Assembly (NCBI GenBank): GCA_028023455.1
Contig: JAQFVV010000012.1
Span: 5,304,499-5,368,498, forward strand
Direction: 5' to 3'
DNA length: 64,000 nt
DNA from: Epiperipatus broadwayi
Taxonomy: Eukaryota > Onychophora > Udeonychophora > Euonychophora > Peripatidae
The position numbers were made by a program, and so were the translations under genes. Positions 1 through 11,520 of the stretch are shown here, one piece after another; the first letter of the stretch is position 1, and every line of letters begins with the position of its first letter. The notes under the pieces are model-generated. The model made no database searches, was not told where the DNA came from, and worked only from the letters and a program-made list of their open reading frames with translations.

Positions 1-240
1 TGGAGCGATGAAAATTATTGACAAGCACTCTTTCTTTCTTCAAAATGAGAACCAACCAATCAGCATCTGGGAAAGACTGTCTTCTTCCATTATTGCAGCT
101 TCTTACATCAATATTATTATTTTTTGACTTGTAAAATAATTCTAGTGAGGGCAGCATCTTACCATACTTTTTAAACTTTAAAATGAGCCTAAAATCACTA
201 CAATAACATAAAAATTGGCCATTTTACAGTTTGTTGAAGC
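1..240. repeat. Diverged relative of the 10.75 kb MITE
   Basis: Around 128-165 the sequence reads CTTGTAAAATAATTCTAGTG and then GCAGCATCTTAC. The MITE has nearly the same stretch at about 11365-11402 (CTTGTAAAATAACTCTGAAG, then GCAACATCTTAC). A weaker match follows near 215-235 (TTGGCCATTTTACAGT against GCCAATTTAGAGT). I infer an old relative of the MITE cut by the window edge. The ends and any TTAA target site cannot be seen, so the boundary at 240 is approximate. Confidence 0.35.
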
Positions 241-1632
241 CATGTTCAAGTTTATTCGCATCTTTCTTTAATAGAGTTAATAGTGGGGACCTTTATTACA
301 ATGGAATTGTTTTTGCAATAATTGGCTGCTTAACAAATTTTTGTTAAGATTTAATGTAAATTGAACAAAACATTTTAATATTATATAAATAAATTTCTGA
401 ATTTTTATAAAGCTAAATTAAAATTTACATTTTTAAATATACCTGTTATATTGACATTTTCTGGAGCACCCTCTAAATAAAAAAAATATTTTTGTTCAAT
501 AGTCAGTTATGATTATTGTAATTACAAGGGTTTTTTTAGCTGTATTAATAATTACCATTTATTGTAATTTTTTTGGATTAAATATAATATTTGTAATATT
601 TTTTATTTAATTCTTTGCTTTAACATTTTTTTAAAGATTTAATAGAAATATGATTTTTCTATTAAATATTGCTAATTTATAAATGTTTGTTAACATTTTT
701 AAGTATATTGTTTATCTCAATTATATTAGGGGATTGACAGACCATGAAAGCATGGGGCATCTTAATATCAAATTATGAATTTGTGTTTGTGGCTGTTTTT
801 GCAGCTGTCTGGGAACCTTTATCGTGAAATATATATTATAACCTTGAAGTTAAGAACACTGTACTGATTTTTTCCCTGCATTTTTTTTATTTAATGGCAG
901 AATTACTTCTTTCACATAAACATAGTGGTTGTGATGTCATCAGACAAACATTCATTTACCAATCAGACAACAGAGAAAGTATGGATTTTATATATAAGAT
1001 AAGTGTATTACTTTTTTACTTAATCTTGTGACAAATCCTCAAAATATCATACAGTGCATATTACATATTCTACCAATGTATAAACTAAATGAATTGGCAC
1101 CATGTCACCATGATATTTAATAAAATTTATATAGAGAGAAAATATTTAGATTTCCAAATCGATATATTGTTAGAAACATGTTTTGATTGTAAATATTTTT
1201 TATTTAGGTATGAAAGAATTACTTTTTTATTTAATTTTGTGACAATTACTCAAAATATACTATAGCACATATTATTTTGTTTACCATTGCAAGAAACTAA
1301 ACAGACTGGTGTCATGTCACCATGAAATTTAACAAAATATATATGTAAATATTTTTTTTAATTTCTCATTCATTTTTATTTAAATCTTTTTTATATTAAA
1401 AATGATGCATTATTATCAATAATTTATTTAAAAATAAAGTTATTTAAAAATTTTGGCCTCACAATAATTATAGCAGTTCTGAAATATATTAGACAACAGT
1501 TATATAGAAGATAATTACATTTATCAGTCATATTTTATAAGTATCCTGTATTTGGTATAGCACAATGGTAAAATATCAGCATCTAAAATATAATATTTTG
1601 GGATCAATTCCAGTGCTTTTTCAAAAATTTTA
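241..1632. other. AT-rich spacer, nothing recognised
   Basis: No coding frame, structured RNA or repeat boundary could be supported here. Two short similar stretches at about 1010-1110 and 1225-1345 share phrases such as ACTCAAAATA and GTCATGTCACCATGA, so a small local duplication of roughly 100 bp is likely. Confidence 0.5.
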
Positions 1633-1763
1633 TTTAATACCCATATTTTTTATACAGGCAAAACTCTCCATACATTAGCACCACTCAATGCAAGCTAGAG
1701 TAATCAATGGATGCTGAAATGTTTATGCATAAAATTCCTATCTGGTGCCTACTCATCGAATAT

Positions 1764-1805
1764 CCCCAGACTAGTTTCTACTTTGTGCTTTTCATCTAAG
1801 ATCTA
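1764..1805 (-). ncRNA. Degenerate hammerhead ribozyme, left arm of A1
   Basis: On the minus strand GATGAAAAGCACAAAGTAG is followed by GAAACTAGTCTGGGGA. The GAAA, the CUAG stem III, the GUC cleavage triplet and the UGGGGA strand of stem I are present. The 5' core reads TTAGATGA instead of CTGATGA, and stem II is weak. Probably inactive. Confidence 0.5.
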
Positions 1806-1830
1806 TCTGCAGTGCTCTCAAATCCAAGGT

Positions 1831-1872
1831 TTCTCATTGATGAAAGCCACAAGCTAGAAATCAGTCTGGGGA
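1831..1872 (+). ncRNA. Type I hammerhead ribozyme motif, right arm of A1
   Basis: The order TTCTCA / TTGATGA / AAGCCACAAGCTA / GAAA / TCAGTC / TGGGGA matches a type I hammerhead. Stem I pairs UCUCA with UGGGG(A), allowing G-U. Stem II is AGC/GCU around CACAA. The cleavage triplet is GUC. The core carries C3 to U (TTGATGA), which should abolish or strongly reduce cleavage. Other copies of the family show that the ancestral base was C. Confidence 0.65.
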
Positions 1873-2412
1873 TATTGGGTGAATAGTCACTAGATAGGGA
1901 TCTTATGCACAAACTTTCTTGCATCTATTGATTACTTTAGCTTGCACTGAATGGTGCCACTGTATGGAGAGTTTTCCCTCTGAAAACCAGCTTGTTTAAG
2001 CATAAAAAATCATGATCATGTGATGTTTGATGGTTTAATACCCATATTACCTTCTTTTTTTATTCAATATCAATGTTAAATATATTTTTAATAATTATAT
2101 TATTTTTATATGTGCTTTATTAATCTGATTTTCCTTAAAAATGGAATATAGTGGAGTTGATTACCTAGCTAAAAACTTGTAATTGATCTATAATATTATC
2201 CAAATATATTAGAAAATTATTGGTTTTGATTGAAGGTCTGTTGGCTTATTTAGCTACATGACTGCACCAATTCAAAGAGAACAAACTAAATTATTTCATT
2301 CTTAACAAATTTGATTATTAAATTATTTTAATTATAGTCTGTTAAATGTAAACATCATATAGCATCATTTGAAATCTCTTCTTAATTGTGACTTTAAACC
2401 ATTTAACATTTT

Positions 2413-2445
2413 TGCATTGAATGGTACTACTGAATGGAGAGTTTG
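2413..2445 (+). repeat. Short fragment of family A terminus
   Basis: GCATTGAATGGTACTACTG followed by AATGGAGAGTTTGG matches the right-arm end of family A (about 1945-1972 in copy A1). No target duplication is visible. This is a remnant without the ribozyme. Confidence 0.5.
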
Positions 2446-5400
2446 GTCTGTGTGCTAATTGTTATTTTACTGGGAAAGTATTTAAAACATTTGTTCTCTA
2501 ATAAAACAAATAAGTGATTGATTTTCTTTTATAGTTGTCCAACATTACATAACATTAAACTGCTAGTACATGTTAATGGCTTCTAAAATTTATCAAATAA
2601 ACCATTTAGGTATGAAAATTTTAAATGTCAGACTGTATAATATGTACATAATAAAGAATAGCATGTACAATATGATTAAGTTATTAACAGTGGAAGAATC
2701 ATGCTTTGTAATCTCCAGAAAATGGTCATTATGAAAGAAAACTGAATAAATTTTGCATAAATTACTGCTAAGCTTCGCTTAAAATCTCAATGTAAGCCAA
2801 CACTCCCAAGATAGGCTATGAATATGGAGATCTAAGTGCTCTGAAAGCACTAAGCCTTATCATTCTTTTCTAATAATACTAAGCTTCACTTTTTTGCATA
2901 AAGCCAATTTAAAAATTAAGTAATGGTGTAAATATTTTATTGTTGAAGAAATATAACTTTTTTAATAGAAAATATAAACAAGTTAAACATGAAGGACTTT
3001 GAATTAAATTATAATTAACTAACTAATGTATTTTAAAACAAACAAGAACTATTTTTAACAAACTAACTGACATGCTGATTAAAACTGATCTAATTATTAA
3101 CGAAGAAATCTAAGAATTACATCAGCCTTACTTTAATGATTGTATTTCAGAAAAGATAATGAAACAAGCTGTTGTGTAAGGAATATAAAAAAAGAAATCT
3201 TTTTTCTTCACAATGGGAGCAAAGCTGTAAAATTATCCAGACATTGGAGGTGATGCAGCAGAAGTCAATATAGGACATTGCATTCCAGAAGATCATTCTC
3301 TGGCTGTAGATGAGCTGTATAGGATCTCTACATATCAGTAAATCCAAGAAGGTCATGTAAATCATAAATTTGGGTAAAATGGGAGTAGAATTTCTTATAT
3401 AATATTATATAAATATGTCAGATTTTTTACATGCAACTTACTACTTATGTTTATAAAGTTGTAATAATTTAATTTGTAAACCGCATGGTCTTAATATATA
3501 TTACTTATGTTTATATTAATTCCATTGTGTATAGTATCAATTGTTTGAATTAAATTAATGTTAAATTAATATGTAAATAAAAAAAGTAAAAGTGTAAATA
3601 ATGTAAATAATTATAATTTTTTATGTTCTATTGTTTTTGTATCTTTTATTAAATGAAATTTTATAGAATTCGTTATATTTTTAGTTTACAAATTTTATTT
3701 TATGGAGTGGGGGGGGGGGGCATTGGGGTTTAATTTATATAATGGTATTTTTAAACATGCAGTGACTTTGCACTTATCTATAATATTCTGCTAAAACATC
3801 AGTTTATATGTATTTCATTAGGAGCTTTCTAATTCAGATCAATTAAAACGTTATTTTTATAAATATCTAATCTAGGCATTTTTTTATATTCATTCAGGTT
3901 GCTCCCAGATACTGGATATGTTTAAATAGATTCAAAATATTCTATATGTTGATACTCTTATGGTTGAAACTGTTAGTGATTTCCTGGATAAAATCTTTGC
4001 AATATTAAACTTAATATGGTATATGAGAAGATATAGAGGTCACTGACATCTTTCGTGCTTATTCGCCTTGCAGCTTTCTTTATGAATAATTAAATAAATA
4101 TGTGTTCAAAAAATACTTTCAGCCATCAAGAAAACAGCACTAGTAAGTAAGTCAGTCCTATGTGGTAGAATTGTAGAATGGTGAATACAGAACTAGACAA
4201 TAAATCCACAACCAATGTTTGATATAACAAAAATGACAACGCAAATTAATTAATTGAACAATTGTTCTTAATCTACGTTTAGGCTGGTCTGATATCACAT
4301 GACCTTTTAATAACTAATAATAACACTTTTGTTAGTAGAAAGTTTTATAAAAGATTAATTTTGACTGATTTGCAGGATTTTTATATATATTGGTTATACA
4401 ATAAAAATTAAATCATCTTCAATAAAGCTTCAGGCAAAATTTGTTTCTTTTTTGTTAATTTTAATGATGTGATTTTGTTACTTCTCTTAGACTTTTATTG
4501 AACAAAATCCGTTTTCAATGAATTACTACTTTTAGAGTTCTAAAATGTCCTGTCTAAATTATCAAATTGAAGTAAATTATTATCATTGATGGTAAAATAG
4601 CTTTTAAAAAATTACTGCTTTTGATTGGTTGAGGCACATGAATTATCTTTTATTTCAGACAGTCTGGACAAAAATTGAATTACCACAAACTGAAATTAAT
4701 AAATGAACAACTTTGTTTTATTTTTTATTAAAGTTAACTTTCTCAAATATATGATTTTATTTATATGCAGTATATCATTTTTCTTAACAATTCTCAATCT
4801 TCTGCGGAATATTATTATTATTATTATTTTCTAAACTTCACCGTTTATGATTTTTCTATTCCAAACAAAAATATTTATTCATCCATTTGAAAAATATATT
4901 GCTTTATTAAAACATTACACTGGCTTAGCTTAGTATATATGGGTGCGTACTTATGCAGTGTGTGTGTGTGTGTCATTAATGAATTAAACATCTCTCTCTT
5001 TAGGTTATGAATAAATTGTATTAAAAAAAACTAAATAATGCAAATAAAAATAAACATACAATACACAGAACATTTTATGAATTAAATATCATTCAAATCC
5101 AAAAAGTAATATTTTAGTCAAATGGTAATGAAATATAACCATGTTATAATACTTTACACATCATGAAATACCAGGCAATTGAATATGCAACATGTTAAGC
5201 AGTGACAAGGCCTAGAATATATACTACCATTCATTGCTTGTTTTATTTTATAATTTTGTAGCATAAATTTTATGAAAATGTTTGCTTAAATTATTCAATA
5301 TGTTTTTATTAGCTCCAATTAAGTGAATTATTGAGATTTTAAGTGACTAAAAGACAAAGATCTTTACAATCACTAATGAAATTTGTTGCTTTTGTGTGAC

Positions 5401-5604
5401 TATGTATTAATCTGAAATAAAATGTTTCCAGGATTATCATACTGAATAAAGAAATAATCTATGCTGAAAAAATTCAATCTAAAATCATTATTCTCAGTAA
5501 TTAATTCATGTATAAACCAGTGTCCACTTCATAGATAACAATTATTTTTATGATAGTTTGTAACTAAACAAAGTTGTAATTCATTAACATCATCTATGAT
5601 ATTC
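2446..5604. other. AT-rich spacer with microsatellites and a G tract
   Basis: No gene or element was recognised. There is a run of 12 G at about 3709-3720, a short (ATT)n run near 4810-4828 and (TG)n near 4958-4972. An open frame of 72 codons at 3147-3365 on the minus strand has no recognisable protein character and is regarded as chance. Confidence 0.5.
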
Positions 5605-5756
5605 TGAATATAGAGGATTTGAACTCAAACTTTCAAGTACCCATCAACTATCCACACTATCTCATACCACAAATACACATGATCACACACATGTAGAAAA
5701 AGATAAATAATCACCAATATACATATTTTGTGCTAAATCAGCACTCATCAGTAGAT
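5605..5756 (-). repeat. Hammerhead repeat family D, copy D1
   Basis: This segment of about 150 bp matches 40766-40910 over its length. Shared phrases include CACACACATGTAGAAAA, GATAAATAATCACCAATAT and CAGCACTCATCAG. Read on the minus strand it starts with a hammerhead motif and ends with a Pol III B-box-like GTTCAAATCC preceded by an A-box-like TAGTGTGG. That order recalls the schistosome SMalpha repeats, which join a Pol III promoter and a hammerhead. The tRNA-like part is a weak inference; the duplication in two places is direct. Confidence 0.6.
5713..5756 (-). ncRNA. Type I hammerhead ribozyme motif, family D copy D1
   Basis: On the minus strand CTGATGA is followed by stem II GTGCT/AGCAC around GATTT. 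AAAA stands where GAAA is expected, then come a short UA-rich stem III and a TATA/TTGGT junction. The 5' strand of stem I reads ATCTA here and pairs only partly with TTGGT. Copy D2 has ACCAA, which pairs perfectly. The GAAA to AAAA change is CACG to CACA, a CpG-decay change. Confidence 0.6.
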
Positions 5757-6036
5757 ATTTTAATACATTGGCTACAATACCATCTAATATTGTTATTAAT
5801 AATATTCTATTTTAACAATATCTAATAGCTACATTGTGTATTCATTAATTTTCAATTCATTACTCAATATATGATGATTAGTCATTCATCAAATGCTTTA
5901 TACACTAATGGGTTCAGAATTGTGTAAAAATTGGTGTATCCCATTGAAATAGCTGTTCTATAACTGATTTCATTTTACTGAAAACATTATTTGTAAATAA
6001 GCATTTATTTTTATATAGCGCTATGTTTACAATTGT

Positions 6037-6205
6037 ATTACATTCAAATATCAGCCTTTCAAGCTAATTGTGTATGCGCTTTTTGCGAGTGATAATAATA
6101 AATAAATACTATATCTTGTATTGGAAAGGAAAGTATTCATTTATTATTAACACTCTCAAAAAGTGCATGCACAATTAGCTTGAAAGGCTGATATTTGAAT
6201 GTAAT
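6037..6205. repeat. Foldback element with about 78-bp arms
   Basis: The arms at 6037-6115 and 6128-6205 are reverse complements with a few mismatches. The left arm starts ATTACATTCAAATATCAGCC and the right arm ends GGCTGATATTTGAATGTAAT. About 12 bp separates them. There is no coding capacity, no hammerhead core and no clear target duplication. It could be a small foldback transposon or a transcribed long hairpin. Confidence 0.75.
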
Positions 6206-8150
6206 GAAACCATTATTGTTATGATATCAAATATTCTCATATGAGCTATTACACAATATGATGAGTATATAATTGCATTTATGTATATATGATCATCTGT
6301 CTTTGAAAGATATCTCTAGATAATAACATTGTTATAAGTACTTCTAGATATCTTTGACTTTTAAATTAAAAACAGAATCAACTTCATACCATTTTGAATT
6401 TATCATATTTTTTTCTTTAATTATCAAATTATTAACTTTTTTCATAAAACTATATCATTCTTAAGCACTTGTTGACTTCAATTTGTGATGAAAAGTCTAA
6501 TAAATTATAAACTAATTAAATTCACAGTTGGCAAAGCACTGACAAAATGATAGTACTGAGTAAAGTTAATTTATCCAGCACTAAGATTCTGGCAGTGTTT
6601 TCTGGAAACTGGCTCAGTAGCTTATGTTTATTATACCTTTTTATCAGAACATAATGTTAATAAGTGGTTAAAAATTATACATTCTTTCTTATATACCTTG
6701 TACATTATATGTAATTAATATCCATCTTGTGTAATGATAATGTCATAGATGTTGATTAATATGCTTAAATATCATATTCAATTTATTATGGCAGCAAATA
6801 TATATTTTAAAAATACATATTGTTTTTACTTTTGTTTATATACAATAGCCAATGAAATGAAGTACTTATTACCATGATACTTTTCTGATATTTGAAATAA
6901 ACATAATGTAATTATTTTATATCTTATATTAAAAATTTCCTCATAAGCTTTAATGTAATCAAATGTTTGAAACTTCTATATCAAATTATGGTATAACAAA
7001 AAATTTTAAAAAATTTTCATACTATTGATTTTTCAATACCTACTGAAGTTTAAGATGAGTTTTAGTTTGTAGTAAAATGTCAATCATATTTTTATTTTAT
7101 TTTGATGGTAGATACCTTAACTTATGAAGCAATGAACTGTGTTGCTATGACAATGATAATATTGATATTAAAAAAATTGTTTATTATTAATTGTATTGTA
7201 TAAGATTGTGAATTGATTTTATTTATTTTAAAATGGATATGTGAATAATAAAGCATATACTTTGGATAAAATTATAATTCTTTCTTTATTATATATTTTC
7301 ATTACTGTATTCATTATAAGAGATTGCAAGTAATACACCTAAATGTTCAATGCCTCTAGTATATTTATTGTTTTATTTATATAGTATTATATTTGAAAGA
7401 TACATGTAAAAAGTTTATTTCCATTGTAATATGAAAAAATATAGTTGTAATTATTTAATTTATGTTGGTGTGAAAGGATTTTTTTTTGTATTTTAACAAT
7501 GTAAATGTTTGTTAGATGTAATAATTGTAATGTTTTTTATTTGTCATTATTATGTAATAAAATATTTATTTATGAAACACTGGCTAGAATTAACTAAGGA
7601 ATTAATATAAAGCATTGCTATAGTTTGTCTTATGTCAATAAAAAAAAGTTTATAAATAGAACCAAGCAGATTAACTGGTTGATTCGCCAGGCTGCCATAT
7701 TGAATTTTTTTTAAAAAACTGACCTGAGACACAATTTTCATAATAACTTCAGTTTTAATTACGTTAGAGCAAAAATCTTTTTATTAATAGAAACTAGAAA
7801 AACTATAATTCTAAGACAAATAGTGATAAACATTTAAAAAATAAGGAAAAAAAAAAAAAATTTCAACATCTGACATAATTATTACTTTATTGTTTGTTCA
7901 TAATTTCTAATTTATCATTAACTAAGTTTAAATTACATCTTCATTGATATTTTTTTTGTATTCCTCACAAAATTATCTTTTAAACCATATATAATACTTC
8001 TTACCTGAGATAATTCATGGCTTTAGAATCTCCAAAAGTATTTGCATAAGAATTTTTCATTTTTATCTTGTATCCCAAAAGTTGACAATTCTCAAAGCTG
8101 TCTATAAAAGAAGATTCATCTTAATAAAAGATACATAACAAATCATTTCC
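6206..8150. other. AT-rich spacer, nothing recognised
   Basis: Only simple AT-rich sequence with poly(A) and poly(T) runs was found. The 63-codon minus-strand frame at 7550-7741 has no family features and is considered chance. Confidence 0.5.
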
Positions 8151-8168
8151 AGAATGTGGATGTGCATT

Positions 8169-8292
8169 TTTTTCTTTTTTTTTCTTTTCCATATGTAATA
8201 GCATTGGCCGGGAGACAAACCCACAGCAACCATCTGCAACCAACTGCTTGCTTGCAAGGCTGCTGTGCTGACCTCTCAGTTAAAAATGCTTG
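8169..8292 (-). mobile_element. tRNA-derived SINE, copy 1 (old)
   Basis: Read on the minus strand, GCATTTTTAACTGAGAGGTC resembles a tRNA 5' end with an A box. A degenerate B box (GGGTTTGTCTCCCGG) follows, then CCAATGC closing the acceptor, and an A-rich tail (poly-T on the plus strand at 8168-8190). Flanks GAATGTGGATGTGCATTT (8151-8168) and GAAGTGAATATGCATTT (8295-8311) look like a decayed target duplication. Same family as 42301-42403 and 30252-30330. Confidence 0.6.
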
Positions 8293-8861
8293 ATGAAGTG
8301 AATATGCATTTGTCATCATAGCAATTAGCTTTTTGTCTATCTAAAACTAGAAATTGTAGGCTACTATCTGCATCACTGATAAAATGATTTTTATCTCTTC
8401 ATTTTATATTTTTTGTGTACATCAGTGATGTTTATATTCTTTATGCACACCAATGATGCTATTTTGTTATATTTATTGTCCCACAAAAATATAATTTATT
8501 TGGATATAGCTCATTTGCTAGCTGTAGTCTTGAAAATAATGTGATGCAAGATGTGGCAAAACTACTGATTACACAGCATGAGTATCAAAGCATAGGTAAA
8601 AATCAAAATTTGTTTCTTTGCCTGCATACAATTCCATATAGTATATGCATAATCATTGTGACTACTACTATACAGATACCATTTGAAATCTCTCTTTATT
8701 AGTTTTGTTTATATTTTCACATAGTACTATGCCCAGTAAATTTTGCGATTGCTTTATCAACTGCAATCTTTCTGTACACTAGATTATTAGTTTTTAAAAT
8801 TTACATAGCACTGCTCTATATATATGTAAATCATTACTTGTTATACAAACACAATGCAAGA
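8293..8861. other. AT-rich spacer, nothing recognised
   Basis: No supported feature beyond the SINE's right target flank (8295-8311). The sequence is ordinary AT-rich spacer. Confidence 0.5.
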
Positions 8862-8988
8862 ACAAACACACTTATTAAAACAGGCAAAACTCTCTATATT
8901 TATTACCACTCAGTGCAATTTGGAGTAATCAATGGATGCCAGAAGACTTTGTGCATAAAATCTCCATCTAGTGCCTACTCATCCAATA

Positions 8989-9030
8989 TCCCCAGACTAG
9001 TTTCTGTTTTGTGGCCTTTGTTAGTGAGGA
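8989..9030 (-). ncRNA. Degenerate hammerhead ribozyme, left unit of A2
   Basis: The minus strand has TCCTCA and TGGGGA, which pair as stem I, plus GAAACTAGTC with an intact GAAA and GUC. The 5' core reads CTAACAA instead of CTGATGA and stem II is damaged. Inactive by inspection. Confidence 0.55.
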
Positions 9031-9648
9031 GCCTTGGATCTGAGAGCACTGCACCTAGATCTTAGGGATCTAAGGCAACCCTCCAGCAGTCACCTTTTAT
9101 CTCTACTTAACTACAAACCTATGAGTTTTAAATTGAAAACATTATAATATTGTCAATCCAATCTCATTAGCTTATTTAGTCATATAGGTCTGAACTCAGT
9201 TCAGTACCTATACATTTTGGTGACCTTGGTTCTTTAATAACCATAGCTACACTATCCTGTTAAGCAGGATTGGTTTTAAGCCAATAAACATCACATGATC
9301 ACCATTTCTTATGCTTGCTTATAACTGTTTATCACCTATGAGTCTTAAATTGAAAACACTATAATATGACAATAACAGTTATAAGCAAGCATAAGAAATG
9401 GTGATCATGTGATGTTTATTGGCTTAAAACCAATGGTGGCTATGGTTGTTAAAGAACCAATATCACCAAAATGTATAAGTAACTGAGTTCATACCTATAT
9501 GACTATATAAGCTAATAAGATTGGTTTGAAAATATTATAGTGTTTTCAATTTAACTCATAGTTTTGTAGTTAAGTAGAGATAAAATATGGCAGCTGGAGG
9601 GCTGTATTATATTCTAAGATTGAGGTGCAGTGCTCTCAGATCCAAGGC

Positions 9649-9690
9649 TCCTTACTGACAAAAGTCACATGACAGAAACTAGTCAGGATA
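9649..9690 (+). ncRNA. Degenerate hammerhead ribozyme, right unit of A2
   Basis: TCCTTA is followed by CTGACAA, a region where stem II is expected, GAAACTAGTC and AGGATA. The core base G8 is changed to A (CTGACAA), and one base is lost from the 3' strand of stem I. Otherwise the motif order is preserved. Confidence 0.55.
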
Positions 9691-9864
9691 TTGGATGAGT
9701 AAGCACTAGATGGGGATTTTATGCACAAGCCTGCTGGCATCCATTGATTACTCTGGCTCACTCTGAATGGCAATACATATAGAGAATTTTGCCTGTTTCA
9801 ATAACAGTTATAAGCAAGCATAATAAATGGTAATCATGTGATGTTTATTGGCTACAAACACACT

Positions 9865-10751
9865 AATACAAATATAAACAAAAACCTCATTTTGAGAATC
9901 ATTATGTCTATACTCAAAAGTACACTACAAAAACAACTTTTGTTATATTTGAATTTATATACTGTATAATAAAGAGCATAGATGATTTAATATTATATAA
10001 TTTATATAGTACACACACACACCAATACAGATGCAAGCAAATTAATATACCATTTATCAAATATTTTAAAAAAATTTAAAATATTAAAAATTAAAATTAA
10101 TACACTTATGATATTTTGTGATTATATTTATGTCATGTTGAAGACCTTCATATCTTAATTATCAGCATATTTTTAATCCATTATATTAGTGTTATAAGGC
10201 CGATAAAGATTTTCTGCCTTTATCACCTTGTGTAAACAAGTAAATTGACCAGAAAATTAAAAAAATAAATTCATCTAATTTTAAAAATAATTGTAAAAAA
10301 TTCAAACTTTATCTGATATCAATGTAAGCTATATCATTCGAAAGGTAATAGGAAGGAGCATTGAATGCTGAGATTTCTGATGATGTCATGTTTATATTTT
10401 TTGTGTAATTTAAAAAAGAAAACAAAATTTCAACCAATCAGCTGAAGTGAATGGTTGACCCGCTCCAATCATTCAAGCAGTTAAAACAAATAAACTTGTT
10501 TGTTTGTCATTCAATCTTACAAGACAAATTTATGGGTTAATCAAGTTTGGATGAGATGATATTCACTAATTGATTTTACGACGTAATTCATTAGAAGCAG
10601 TTAAAACATATTCAGAAATTAAAAACACAAGATGGGGAAGGAAATGTAATTACATATCATTTCCTTGTATTGAGTTTAATGCTTATTATCTAACTAGGTA
10701 TAGATTTTATACCACAATAAATTAACTAATTTGACATTTTTAAATATTTAA
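9865..10751. other. AT-rich spacer with an unassigned repeat-like block
   Basis: From about 10195 (GTTATAAGGCCGATAAAG) to 10620 the composition is less extreme. Phrases such as CAACCAATCAGCTGAAG and GACCCGCTCCAATCA resemble pieces of the window start (CAACCAATCAGCATCTGG, TGGAGCGATG). It may be another MITE relative, but I could not define termini. Confidence 0.4.
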
Positions 10752-11516
10752 CCCTTTCAACGATTATTATTTAATTGGCCGAATGAGTTAAAAATCAAAA
10801 CTTGTAATTGGCCAACTCACAACTTTAACAAAATCTATTGTTAAAATAGATCACTTTTAATAATATAAATACGTTAGTTTCGTTTGTAAAAAGTATATTA
10901 CTGAATTTTCAGATTACGAAAGCAAACGAAAGTCTTTTCAAAAATAAAATTTGATTTATAATTTAAAAAATATTCAATTACGGTGAAATAAAAGTAACCG
11001 CTATTCAACCAACCAAAAAAGATTGCTGACGCAATCTTTTTTTTTTCACTTTAATGTTACGATCAATATGTAGCAATAAATAAATAATTCTTGGTAATAC
11101 CTTAACTATTTTTCTAAAATAATTTGATTTTTAGTATTATTTTATCAATAATAATTTGTAATTCAATTCAAATATTGTTTAAAATGTTGTAAACATTCGT
11201 TTATCATTTTCGTAATAAAAATCAAAATGAATGTAACTTTTTACTTTTTGGCAGCCATTTCCCTTTCTGACAGAAGTGGGACAGCCAATAAGATTCAAGA
11301 AAAGTTGGTGAGGAGGCGGTGCTTTGGTTTTGTTTGACATGTATGGTCATTTTTATTGATTTTTTACTTGTAAAATAACTCTGAAGAGAGCAACATCTTA
11401 CAGAACTTTTGATTTTCTTTCGAATGACATATTATATGTATACGTGCGATAAAAAGTAGCCAATTTAGAGTGACGTCAAATCTTCTCGTTTTTAGATGAG
11501 TCATGCATTTTAAGCG
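10752..11516 (+). mobile_element. TTAA-flanked MITE, copy 1
   Basis: This 765-bp block is bounded by TTAA on both sides (10748-10751 and 11517-11520). It is almost identical, in reverse orientation, to 56129-56888. The left end begins CCCTTTCAACGATTATT; the other end, read inward, begins CGCTTAAAATGCATGAC. TTAA target sites and CCCTTT-like ends are typical of the piggyBac superfamily. The two ends match each other only partly, so the assignment is tentative. No transposase is encoded. It retains many CpG sites, unlike its surroundings, which suggests recent arrival. It contains a perfect 12-bp-stem hairpin at 11015-11042. Confidence 0.75.
11015..11042 (+). other. Perfect hairpin inside MITE
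   Basis: AAAAAAGATTGC, loop TGAC, then GCAATCTTTTTT. This 12-bp perfect stem ending in a T run is conserved in the second copy (56598-56625). It has the look of a terminator or structural signal for the element; its function is unknown. Confidence 0.7.
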
Positions 11517-11520
11517 TTAA

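Larger units (their letters stand above)
1648..2033. mobile_element. Hammerhead-bearing foldback retroelement, family A copy A1
   Basis: A 386-bp insertion is flanked by a perfect 15-bp target duplication, TTTAATACCCATATT, at 1633-1647 and 2034-2048. The inside is an imperfect inverted repeat. The left arm starts ACAGGCAAAACTCTCCATAC and the right arm ends GTATGGAGAGTTTTCCCTCT, followed by the family's terminal segment containing GATCATGTGATGTTTG. Each arm carries a hammerhead motif pointing outward from the centre. No protein is encoded. The duplication length and the one-sided terminal segment fit a non-autonomous retroelement of Penelope or retrozyme type. This classification is inferred; the duplication and arms are read directly. 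Confidence 0.8.
8873..9853. mobile_element. Hammerhead-bearing foldback retroelement, family A copy A2 (longest)
   Basis: A 981-bp palindromic insertion is flanked by ACAAACACACT at 8862-8872 and 9854-9864; the duplication extends to 14 bp with one mismatch. Two near-complete family A units face each other. The outer ends carry ACAGGCAAAACTCTC and its complement. The centre near 9270-9420 contains AATAAACATCACATGATCAC and its complement, which is the family's terminal motif. The extreme right repeats that terminal motif once more before the duplication. Each unit has a hammerhead near its middle (8989-9030 minus, 9649-9690 plus). This copy shows the most complete family A unit in the window. 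The small open frame at 8838-9065 lies in this repeat and is not a gene. Confidence 0.8.

Noticed and set aside
8838-9065. 75-codon frame starting MLYKHNARTN
   Set aside because: It lies across the boundary and arm of family A copy A2, which is a non-coding repeat. The related frame at 41179-41394 has the same origin.
10368-10395. TTTCTGATGATGTCATG as a hammerhead core
   Set aside because: No stem II and no GAAA follow within the usual distance.
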